A DNA stretch of 5,152 bases from the NCBI GenBank assembly GCA_051873875.1, contig JBJEFI010000154.1:1-5152 (forward strand). The letters run 5' to 3'. Source of the stretch: JBJEFI01 sp051873875. Its GTDB lineage: Bacteria > Bacillota > Bacilli > Bacillales > Bacillaceae_G. The notes below the pieces were generated by a model. That model did no database searches. It was not told the origin of the DNA and worked only from the letters and a program-made list of their open reading frames with translations. The position numbers and the translations under genes were made by a program. Numbering within the stretch: the first letter of the stretch is position 1; each line of letters opens with the position of its first letter. Below, in pieces: positions 1 through 5,102 of this stretch.

Positions 1-205
1 GTACTTTTGCTAATGGTGGATACATCATAATAATTAATCCAATAGCAATTGGAATGGATGTCGTGCCAACTGACCATTCATTTAATACATCTTTAAAACC
101 TGGTGCAGTAACGCCTATTGTCACACCAACAACCATAGCAGTAAAAATCCATACTGTTAGATATCGGTCTAAGAAAGATAATTTCTTTGTTGTTTTTACA
201 GACAT
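1..205 (-). CDS. acr3: ACR3-type arsenite efflux transporter, N-terminal 68 codons (cut by the window edge)
   Basis: Reading from ATG at 205 gives a protein that begins MSVKTTKKLSFLDRYLTVWI and continues through one hydrophobic segment (about residues 17-34) to the stretch SVGTTSIPIAIGLIIMMYPP (about 45-64). SFLDRYL near the N-terminus followed by GTTSIPIAIGL-MMYPPLAK is characteristic of ACR3 (bile-acid/arsenite symporter superfamily) permeases, which expel As(III) across the cytoplasmic membrane, usually through a conserved Cys later in the protein. That Cys and the other membrane helices lie beyond position 1. The start is well fixed: GGAGGGGG at 211-218 precedes the ATG at good spacing. 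An ArsR repressor lies immediately upstream, but a strong terminator separates the two and this gene has its own promoter and operator-like palindromes. The family call rests on recognised motifs, not on a search; naming as arsB would also be seen in databases. Confidence 0.87.
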   Translation of the reverse strand, partial: MSVKTTKKLSFLDRYLTVWIFTAMVVGVTIGVTAPGFKDVLNEWSVGTTSIPIAIGLIIMMYPPLAKV

Positions 206-210
206 ATTAA

Positions 211-218
211 CCCCCTCC
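211..218 (-). promoter_or_regulatory. Strong ribosome binding site of acr3
   Basis: GGAGGGGG on the minus strand, five bases before the ATG at 205 (eight if only the first GGAGG pairs with 16S rRNA). It fixes the acr3 start. Confidence 0.8.
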
Positions 219-254
219 ATATAACTATTTAGTTATATAATCATATGGTTATAT
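219..254. promoter_or_regulatory. Tandem palindromic operators in the acr3 promoter (probable ArsR sites)
   Basis: The first palindrome, 219-238, is ATATAACTA-TT-TAGTTATAT with perfect 9-bp arms. The second, 235-254, is ATATAATCAT/ATGGTTATAT with 9 of 10 positions matching, and it shares ATAT with the first. Their centres are 16 bp apart. They cover the predicted transcription start and the region between the -10 box and the ribosome binding site, where a bound repressor would block polymerase. ArsR/SmtB repressors bind AT-rich inverted repeats of this general type, and an arsR gene is adjacent. The pairing of this ArsR with these sites is inferred. Confidence 0.6.
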
Positions 255-280
255 TATATAGTGATTTCTCATAATTGCAA
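253..280 (-). promoter_or_regulatory. Sigma-A promoter of acr3
   Basis: On the minus strand TTGCAA (275-280) is followed after 16 bases by a perfect TATAAT (253-258). Transcription would start near 246, inside the operator palindromes. Because a terminator closes arsR just upstream, this promoter probably drives acr3 independently. Confidence 0.65.
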
Positions 281-289
281 CTTATTTAT

Positions 290-322
290 AAAAAAAGAAT
301 TGGTTATTCCAATTCTTTTTTT
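290..322. terminator. Bidirectional intrinsic terminator overlapping the 3' end of arsR
   Basis: A perfect 14-bp stem (AAAAAAAGAATTGG, 290-303; its complement, 309-322) encloses a 5-base loop. The outer seven pairs are A/T runs, so the transcript ends in U7 on either strand. The arsR stop codon (304-306) lies in the loop and the last arsR codons form one arm. On the minus strand it would separate arsR from acr3; on the plus strand it would stop transcription entering from the left. Confidence 0.75.
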
Positions 323-642
323 AATGAGTTAAGCTTACAGCTATTTAATTTAGTTATATCTACCTCTGGTAAATCATCAATTACTCGCTGAATATAAGGT
401 TCCTGAACAGGATTTAATCGATAATGGCTCCATATTCCTTCTCGTCGTTCTAATACAATTTTTTCTTTTTTTAATTTACGTAGTTGTTGGCTTACTCCAG
501 GTTGAGATATATTTAATATTTCTACAAATTCGCAAACACAATGTTCCTTTTGCTTTAGGTACGCCAAAATTGTTAAACGTGTACTATCTGAAACTAATTT
601 CAACAAGTGAGACATTTTTTTGATTTTTTCATCCATCCCCAT
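304..642 (-). CDS. arsR: ArsR/SmtB-family arsenite-responsive transcriptional repressor
   Basis: A 112-residue winged-helix protein of normal ArsR length. Helices at about residues 5-30 (with DSTRLTILAYL at 19-29) lead to the metal-sensing helix EHCVCEFVEIL (33-43), whose Cys35-x-Cys37 matches the CVC arsenite site of classical ArsR proteins. Cys102 near the C-terminus could be a further ligand, but that is speculation. The recognition helix SQPGVSQQLRKLKKEKIV spans 46-63 and the wing ERREGIWSHYRLN 65-77. As(III) binding is expected to release the protein from DNA and derepress the ars genes. AAAGGA (647-652) precedes the ATG at 642 by four bases and a second ATG at 636 by ten, so the true start could be Met3. 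The gene ends inside a terminator stem-loop and lies just upstream of acr3 on the same strand. Confidence 0.92.
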   Translation of the reverse strand: MGMDEKIKKMSHLLKLVSDSTRLTILAYLKQKEHCVCEFVEILNISQPGVSQQLRKLKKEKIVLERREGIWSHYRLNPVQEPYIQRVIDDLPEVDITKLNSCKLNSLKKELE

Positions 643-670
643 CTATTCCTTTTCGTTTATTAATAATGAA

Positions 671-687
671 ATACTACAAAATAGTAT
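671..687. promoter_or_regulatory. Palindrome upstream of arsR, possible autoregulatory operator
   Basis: ATACTA-CAAAA-TAGTAT, a perfect 6-bp inverted repeat in the arsR leader that overlaps the -10 of the proximal promoter candidate. It differs from the acr3 palindromes. A half-site resembling those (AACTATTT on the minus strand, 713-720) lies just downstream of the distal -10. ArsR autoregulation is usual, but which of these it would use is uncertain. Confidence 0.35.
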
Positions 688-708
688 ATCCCCTTCGTAT
701 ACGTTCAA
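681..708 (-). promoter_or_regulatory. Possible proximal promoter of arsR
   Basis: TTGAAC (703-708) and TACTAT (681-686) with a 16-base spacer. It is weaker than the distal candidate, but its -10 is covered by the 671-687 palindrome. Confidence 0.3.
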
Positions 709-729
709 TAAAAAATAGTTGTTATCCTT

Positions 730-758
730 ATAATAATAGCATTATATGATATGTTCAA
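730..758 (-). promoter_or_regulatory. Likely sigma-A promoter of arsR
   Basis: TTGAAC (753-758) and TATTAT (730-735) on the minus strand, with the ideal 17-base spacer. The start would be near 723, giving a leader of about 80 bases to the arsR ATG. Confidence 0.5.
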
Positions 759-880
759 ATACATAACCAAAAAATTATATAAATAGATTTTTATATTTAT
801 AAGCGAAGTAAAAAATAATTAACCGACGGGTCCAAGATAATAAAAGCATTGCTAATGCTTAGATAAAGTAATAACTAATG

Positions 881-924
881 AAAATAAAAAGAGCAATGTA
901 GCTTATAGTGACTACTTGCTCTTT
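881..924 (-). terminator. Intrinsic terminator downstream of the arsN1-like gene
   Basis: On the minus strand AAAGAGCAA (916-924) pairs with TTGCTCTTT (888-896). A further four pairs (GTAG/CTAC, 898-901 with 912-915) extend the stem across a one-base bulge. The stem runs into TTTTTATTTT (881-890). It lies 44 bases after the acetyltransferase stop, so that gene is probably not co-transcribed with arsR. Confidence 0.75.
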
Positions 925-967
925 CCCTCTTACAACGTGTCTCTATTAGGCAATTTAGTCTAATAAA

Positions 968-1471
968 TTAATCAATTCCAATTTTATTACTTCTTCTTTC
1001 TAATAAAATAACATCACGCCACACACCATCCAATTTACCAATACGCTCTCGTCGTCCAACTTCTCGAAATCCCAATTTTTTATGCAATTTAATACTTGCA
1101 ATATTTTCAGGAAAAATTTGAGCTTGTAATGTCCAAAATCTATTACGTTCACTTTCTTCAATTAAAGATTTTAAAATTTTACCGCCTATTCCTTTCCCTT
1201 TTTCATTTTTGCTAATGTAAACACTTACTTCTGCAACTCCCAAAAAAGCACAAGTACTTGAAATGGAGCTCAATGCAGCCCATCCACAAACATTCTCTTT
1301 TGAACGTGCAACCATTCGGCATTTTTGGATATGGCTATTATCCCATTCTTCCCAAGAAGGAGCTTCTTTTTGAAAGGTTGCATTACCAGTAGAAACTCCC
1401 TCTAGATAAATTTCACGAACTTTTTTCCAATCTTCTGGATGCATCATATCAATCAATATTGTATTTTCCAT
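968..1471 (-). CDS. arsN1: GNAT N-acetyltransferase, phosphinothricin/arsinothricin-resistance type (ArsN1-like)
   Basis: The 167-residue protein from ATG at 1471 has the usual length of the phosphinothricin acetyltransferase group. Numbered from that Met, EGVSTGNATFQKEAPSWEEW spans 24-43, GVAEVSVYI 78-86, the acetyl-CoA loop KGKGIGGK 91-98 (Lys where many have Arg/Gln), LQAQIFPENIASIKLH 115-130 and the tail GFREVGRRERIGKLDGVWRD 134-153. This family acetylates the amino group of glutamate analogues such as phosphinothricin and methionine sulfoximine; ArsN1 members acetylate arsinothricin, an arsenic-containing antibiotic. The arsR and acr3 genes next door favour the ArsN1 reading, but substrate cannot be read from sequence. 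A longer frame from an ATG at 1555 (195 residues) is unlikely: its first 28 residues lie outside the domain, a promoter sits inside them, and AGGTGG (1476-1481) precedes the ATG at 1471. Confidence 0.85.
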   Translation of the reverse strand: MENTILIDMMHPEDWKKVREIYLEGVSTGNATFQKEAPSWEEWDNSHIQKCRMVARSKENVCGWAALSSISSTCAFLGVAEVSVYISKNEKGKGIGGKILKSLIEESERNRFWTLQAQIFPENIASIKLHKKLGFREVGRRERIGKLDGVWRDVILLERRSNKIGID

Positions 1472-1475
1472 TTGT

Positions 1476-1481
1476 CCACCT
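1476..1481 (-). promoter_or_regulatory. Ribosome binding site that decides the arsN1 start
   Basis: AGGTGG lies four bases before the ATG at 1471. The longer ATG at 1555 has only a weak AGGG about ten bases upstream. Confidence 0.6.
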
Positions 1482-1510
1482 GTTTTCCGTGTATTTATCT
1501 TTTTAGTTCT

Positions 1511-1519
1511 ATCATAGCA
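1511..1519 (-). promoter_or_regulatory. Extended -10 promoter of the arsN1-like gene
   Basis: TGCTATGAT on the minus strand is a TGn-extended -10 box one base from consensus. No convincing -35 is seen, as is common for extended -10 promoters. Transcription would start near 1504, downstream of the ATG at 1555, which supports translation from 1471. Confidence 0.45.
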
Positions 1520-1555
1520 AGTTAATTCCTGCATATTTAGAGAAAATCTACTCAT

Positions 1556-1797
1556 TAATTTGTATCCCTAGATGAAATTGAAACCTTCATTGATTCTATC
1601 ATTAATAAAAATACCACTTCCCCAACACTTCGCTATTGCATTTTTTCTCCTAATGGTTTGAATTCTATTAGAAGTAATTTATTTCCATAAAAAGAGACAC
1701 TCCCTCTTTCAAGTAGCTGGTAGTTCACAATATTGCAACTACATTCTATTTCCACTCAAACGTAGCTCAGTAGTAACTCGTTCACTAACAACATCCT
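1556..1797. other. Intergenic region between the coupling-protein gene and arsN1, with a possible gene remnant
   Basis: No complete gene is seen. On the plus strand 1559-1690 stays open for 43 codons up to TAA, beginning FVSLDEIETFIDSI and including SPTLRYCIFSPNGL. It starts directly after a stop codon, has no ATG and no ribosome binding site. It could be the tail of a lost gene or chance. The minus strand has short stop-interrupted frames only. Confidence 0.3.
1689..1709 (-). terminator. Weak terminator candidate downstream of the coupling-protein gene
   Basis: On the minus strand AAAGAG (1704-1709), a 7-base loop and CTCTTT (1691-1696) run into two further T residues. The stem has only six pairs and lies about 90 bases after the stop codon, so termination may be incomplete. 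It is the best candidate between this gene and arsN1. Confidence 0.35.
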
Positions 1798-4512
1798 TTA
1801 TTTCTTAATAAAAATACTTAATCCTGCCTTTTTCTGTGTACTATTTGGCAATTCATTTGATATCTCTATCTTGCTTTCTTTTTCCATATGGTCTTCCATA
1901 ATTACTTTTTTATTTCCAGATGGCTGTGTATCTGTAATTTGACTAATTATATCAAATAAAGCTTTTTGATTAGCCTTAGACTCTTTTATTAGCTCTATTT
2001 CATTACTATCTGTATTATTATCCCGTTCCTTTTGTAATAATTTCTCTAAAATTACTTCGTCAGGATTATTCCTTTTTTTCTCTATAACCTTCTCTATCCC
2101 TGTACTTTTACTTCTAGTTACTCCTTTGTCCAATAGTAAGTCTACAATATCTTTATCATTTTCAAATACCATTGTAGAAATTACACTTTCATTACTTTGT
2201 TGGATAGACTGTTCACTTGATAAAAGTATTTTCGTTTTCTGTTGTACTTGCTCCTGACGGGCTTTTAACCATACAGTAAGTGCGTCTTTTTTTATTTTTA
2301 CTACAGCTTCCTTAAACTCTTCTTTTGGTACAAAGTTAGCTTGAATTTGCTGTGCCATAATCGGTTTATTATCCACTACTATTTTCACGGCACATTCAAA
2401 TGGCTGCTGGTAAATAAGATCTGATGGACTAAAGATTGGTTCTGCTTGTTTTGTGAAACTATTATTCTCTTTTCTTCCATTTTTCCCTTCAAATAAAGTA
2501 CCATCCTGTGCACTTACCGACTCTACATAGTGCTCTTTATCTCCAAATGTTTCAGAAAAATAATCTGCCTCTTCTTTCGTTAAATCACCATACACAAGCT
2601 TAGAACGCATTGTACTAAGTATTGTATTTTGAAAATCCTTTCCGTACTTATAGGCTAATTGAGATAGTGATTGGCATACCACCGTAATAATCATTTTATA
2701 TTTACGGCTTTGAGCAGGATAGGTCTGAAAGCTTTCATAAATATAGTTAGGAAATTCATCAATAATCAAATGGGAATAGGTAGATGTATTCGCTTGTCGC
2801 CGAAAAGTTGCATTTTGGATAGACAGTGTAAAAAACTTCCCTAATACTTCTGACATCCCTTGTAATTTATCCAAGGCTGTATTAACAAGTAACAGCCCAC
2901 CTAATTCTAAAAATAAATCAAAATCAAACTCTGACTTTCCAAATAACACCCTTCTTAAAATCACATTTGTAGCCATTCCAGAAAGAATATTGCGTAATCC
3001 TGATACATGTTCTTCTTTTGCATCACGATATTTGAGTTGGCCCGCGTAACTATAAGCTTTTCCATATTTAAAATACCCATCATCACTATCAACATCATAG
3101 CGAATTGTCTTTTTCGCAAATCCTTGTCCTTCTGTTACAGCGCCTAATGAAGCATGTATCCAAGCTAAAATATCTTTGATTGCTAACCAATAATTTCGTT
3201 CATCTCTATCTTCAATATCAATAATATGAATCTCTTTCTCTTTTTCATCATATCGTTTCTTTAAATCCAAATACATGTTGTAAACAAGTTGCGCATCGTT
3301 ATACATATCTAATAAATTATCTAATGTAGGACGAAATGCTGGATTATGAAGCATTAACAAATAGATATAATTTTTCAAATGGGTTCGTTGTAATTGGGCA
3401 AAATAAAATTCTTGCTTTTCCCCTATTCCCTCAATAACCATCGCAAACATTTCTGCAACTAAATCAAAACTTGCATTAAATAAATTGATACATGGTGTTT
3501 TTGGATTAGTTGGATCTACATAATAGATAACTTCTTTTGGGATACCATGTGCTAACGCTAATTCCATTGCTGCATCACATAAATCTCCTGATGGCTCTAT
3601 CACAATAATAGAATTAAGGTATTTCCCTTTTTCTTGTTCATATTCTTTTCCTCGGCTAATTGTTGGAAAATCGTTTATAAACTTTGTAAAGTGATGTAAA
3701 TCTTGATTAATGATTGGCTTTAATAACGCTGCACTCTTCCCTGTTCCAGGACCACCAATTACCAATGTACTGACTTGCCTATCTCCCCCTGGCATAATCA
3801 CATAATAATCATCTTTCGTTCTTGGTCCAAGTACAATCGAAGGTGTATAGGATGAATATTGACTAAAAAAGAAGGATTGAATAGCAAATTGGATTCTTTT
3901 TCTCATTTTATTTGGTATTATCCACTTAAATGGATGGACCCTAAATTCAAATTGATAGTCTTTAATAAATTGATAAATATCATGTAAATATGGATTGGAT
4001 TTGTTAAAGATCCATAACCATATTAGAAAAAATAATAACAATGGTAATAGGTTTACAAATGTATAAAAGAACTGTTGCTGTGCTTGAGGATAAACGGAGT
4101 TGTAGAGTTCTAATGAGGACTGATTCATTGTTACTTGTTGATTTTGTAACTTTATTAAAAGATTCGATACAAATTTAGAAAATAACCAACACAATTGCAT
4201 CGTGACAGCTAATACAGAAATAACGAGCGAAAATACTTTAATTCGATTCTTTTTGAATTCCTGAATGTTCGTTAAATATAACCAAGTAAACGTACTATAT
4301 ACAAGTGTAGCGATGTAATACCATGGATTCGTAAAACTTACATTCCCTAAAAGATAATCCACTACAGTTACTTCTTCCACTCTTACATGAAATAGTAATC
4401 GAATGTAATGAACACTTGCTTGAATTAATAAATAAAATACTCCCATAAAAGAAATCAAAGCTAACCTAAATGGCAACCTACTTCCATATCTCGGTTTAAA
4501 TAACACTCGCAT
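1798..4512 (-). CDS. VirD4/TraG-type coupling protein ATPase of a type IV secretion/conjugation system
   Basis: This 904-residue membrane ATPase matches the T4SS coupling proteins, which collect relaxase-bound DNA and feed it to the mating channel. The N-terminal 170 residues hold about four hydrophobic segments (near 12-35, 64-82, 93-119 and 149-169), more than the two of classical VirD4. The motor domain follows: Walker A GGPGTGKS (253-260), the family strand IIVIEPSGDL (302-311, where VirD4 usually has D-x-K-G), an inserted helical region (about 350-500), Walker B LIIDEFPN (582-589) with Asp585/Glu586, and the glutamine motif VVCQSLSQLA (611-620). Residues after about 730 form a Lys/Glu-rich, probably flexible tail of a kind often used for partner docking. 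No frameshift is seen. AGGGGGG (4513-4519) abuts the ATG at 4512 with no gap, whereas GTG at 4506 is six bases away, so translation may start at codon 3. No other secretion gene is in the window. Confidence 0.9.
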   Translation of the reverse strand: MRVLFKPRYGSRLPFRLALISFMGVFYLLIQASVHYIRLLFHVRVEEVTVVDYLLGNVSFTNPWYYIATLVYSTFTWLYLTNIQEFKKNRIKVFSLVISVLAVTMQLCWLFSKFVSNLLIKLQNQQVTMNQSSLELYNSVYPQAQQQFFYTFVNLLPLLLFFLIWLWIFNKSNPYLHDIYQFIKDYQFEFRVHPFKWIIPNKMRKRIQFAIQSFFFSQYSSYTPSIVLGPRTKDDYYVIMPGGDRQVSTLVIGGPGTGKSAALLKPIINQDLHHFTKFINDFPTISRGKEYEQEKGKYLNSIIVIEPSGDLCDAAMELALAHGIPKEVIYYVDPTNPKTPCINLFNASFDLVAEMFAMVIEGIGEKQEFYFAQLQRTHLKNYIYLLMLHNPAFRPTLDNLLDMYNDAQLVYNMYLDLKKRYDEKEKEIHIIDIEDRDERNYWLAIKDILAWIHASLGAVTEGQGFAKKTIRYDVDSDDGYFKYGKAYSYAGQLKYRDAKEEHVSGLRNILSGMATNVILRRVLFGKSEFDFDLFLELGGLLLVNTALDKLQGMSEVLGKFFTLSIQNATFRRQANTSTYSHLIIDEFPNYIYESFQTYPAQSRKYKMIITVVCQSLSQLAYKYGKDFQNTILSTMRSKLVYGDLTKEEADYFSETFGDKEHYVESVSAQDGTLFEGKNGRKENNSFTKQAEPIFSPSDLIYQQPFECAVKIVVDNKPIMAQQIQANFVPKEEFKEAVVKIKKDALTVWLKARQEQVQQKTKILLSSEQSIQQSNESVISTMVFENDKDIVDLLLDKGVTRSKSTGIEKVIEKKRNNPDEVILEKLLQKERDNNTDSNEIELIKESKANQKALFDIISQITDTQPSGNKKVIMEDHMEKESKIEISNELPNSTQKKAGLSIFIKK

Positions 4513-4519
4513 CCCCCCT
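4513..4519 (-). promoter_or_regulatory. Ribosome binding site of the coupling-protein gene; favours GTG at 4506
   Basis: AGGGGGG can pair with the anti-Shine-Dalgarno with one G-U wobble. It touches the ATG at 4512 directly but is six bases from the in-frame GTG at 4506, a workable distance. The protein would then be 902 residues. Confidence 0.55.
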
Positions 4520-4574
4520 AAAAAAGCAAAAAGTCCCCTTAAGACCTAAACACTAGGTATTAAAGAGACTTTTT
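4520..4574 (-). terminator. Terminator-like hairpin in the coupling-protein leader (possible attenuator)
   Basis: The arms at 4554-4574 and 4528-4548 form a 21-position stem with a 5-base loop. In minus-strand RNA two positions are G-U pairs and one is mismatched; in plus-strand RNA those G-U pairs become C-A mismatches, so the structure suits minus transcription. The stem runs into UUUUU-GC-UUUUUU (4520-4532). It begins about six bases after the predicted transcription start and ends at the ribosome binding site. It may end transcripts from the gene to the right, or act as a conditional stop in the leader of the coupling-protein mRNA. Confidence 0.65.
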
Positions 4575-4586
4575 GAAGTTACTTGT

Positions 4587-4615
4587 ATTATAGCAAGCTA
4601 TATTTAAAGTAACAA
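4587..4615 (-). promoter_or_regulatory. Extended -10 sigma-A promoter of the coupling-protein gene
   Basis: TTGTTA (4610-4615), a 17-base spacer and TATAAT (4587-4592) preceded by TGC (4593-4595), giving a perfect TGnTATAAT. It is the strongest promoter-like match I found. The start would be near 4580, giving a leader of roughly 70 bases almost filled by the hairpin. Confidence 0.65.
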
Positions 4616-4669
4616 TATCAACTTTTATATACAATAAATAAGCCCGTAATATGGCAATGGATTGTCATT

Positions 4670-4909
4670 TTATTTATATTTCCTAGAATATATGAACTCT
4701 GTTATTGGAAGTATCACAAATGTTAAACACACAACAATTAACAAAGGATAATTCTCAATATCCTTCATATCATACGACTTTTCCGAGATAAATAGAATTA
4801 AAAAAGAAAGAATCATTAAAATAAAATATCCAATCTTTGCACTTTTGGTTTCAATGTGTCTGTCTAATTCATCTTTTTCTCCGCCGCCTTCAAAATCTCC
4901 CCACGTCAA
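4670..4909 (-). CDS. Small two-helix membrane protein, probably the surviving 3' part of a broken gene
   Basis: The open frame gives 79 residues. A charged N-terminus containing EKDELDRHIETKSAKIGY (11-28) leads to hydrophobic segments at about 26-42 and 54-74, ending in YSRKYK. This would be a small integral membrane protein; I cannot assign a function. The only start is TTG at 4909, with no ribosome binding site before it. The one well-placed Shine-Dalgarno-like GGAG inside points to an ATG in another frame that stops after two codons. The same frame continues upstream through a single TAA into membrane-protein-like sequence, so this is more likely a remnant than a complete gene. It may not be translated. 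Confidence 0.4.
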   Translation of the reverse strand: MTWGDFEGGGEKDELDRHIETKSAKIGYFILMILSFLILFISEKSYDMKDIENYPLLIVVCLTFVILPITEFIYSRKYK

Positions 4910-5042
4910 AGCATTAAAAATGTATGATTAAGCTATAAAACAAAGAAAAATAGACCAACCATCTATAACATCGAATCGTAGCCATCTATATAATGTTGAT
5001 ATAAATAGTATGCAAAAATGCTCCTAAGACAATAATTTTTTT
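4670..5042 (-). pseudogene. Decayed gene for a four-helix small membrane protein
   Basis: Upstream of the 79-codon frame, the same frame read through TAA at 4928-4930 encodes RWLRFDVIDGWSIFLCF and more hydrophobic residues, followed after the stop by SYIFNALTWGDFEGGG. Further upstream, one frame over, 4989-5042 encodes KKIIVLGAFLHTIYINII, a plausible first membrane segment, ending at TAG 4986-4988. One extra base near 4988-4997 plus the TAA would explain the break. Repaired, the product would be about 120-125 residues with four membrane helices. No ATG precedes the KKII segment; a palindromic element starts at that point (5041). Joining these frames is my inference from their composition and order, not from an alignment. 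Confidence 0.5.
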
Positions 5043-5102
5043 TAGGGATTAGCCGAGAACCCTCGTGACTTTAGTCGTGAGATGAATCGGCTAATCCCTA
5101 AA
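5041..5102 (+). repeat. 62-bp nested palindrome resembling an IS200/IS605-type right-end hairpin
   Basis: Perfect 16-bp arms (TTTAGGGATTAGCCGA at 5041-5056, its complement at 5087-5102) enclose a symmetrical 5x5 internal loop and an inner stem, CTCGTGAC (5062-5069) with GTCGTGAG (5074-5081) around TTTA. In plus-strand RNA all eight inner positions pair (two G-U); in minus-strand RNA two fail, so the RNA sense is plus. An ACCC-stem-CTTTAG-stem hairpin like this is typical of the 3' ends of IS605/IS1341-type tnpB elements and of the associated omega RNA. No tnpA or tnpB is next to it, so it may be a solo end or a small non-autonomous derivative. A plain hairpin terminator is the alternative, but the T-rich tail (TTTCTTTG) is poor. 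Confidence 0.5.

Larger units (their letters stand above)
643..887. other. AT-rich intergenic region between arsR and the arsN1 terminator
   Basis: Apart from the arsR promoters (681-758) and a palindrome at 671-687, I see no gene. A small perfect hairpin, AAGCATT-GCT-AATGCTT at 844-860, is followed on the minus strand by a weak TTATTATCTT tail. It could be a second, weaker terminator behind the acetyltransferase gene. The rest is very AT-rich, without a coherent reading frame. Confidence 0.5.

Noticed and set aside
1472..1555. N-terminal extension giving a 195-residue acetyltransferase from ATG at 1555
   Set aside because: The extra 28 residues are not part of the GNAT domain, the ribosome binding site is weak, and the likely promoter lies inside them.
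1755..1793. Minus-strand 12-codon frame just after the coupling-protein stop, with AAAGG before its ATG
   Set aside because: Too short and unsupported; the frame then hits several stops.
4587..4625. TTGATA farther upstream as the -35 of the coupling-protein promoter
   Set aside because: The spacer to TATAAT would be 23 bases; TTGTTA at 17 bases fits.
4916..4985. Minus-strand 23-codon frame from ATG at 4985 (begins MATIRCYRW)
   Set aside because: No ribosome binding site; it is the out-of-frame shadow of the decayed membrane-protein segment.
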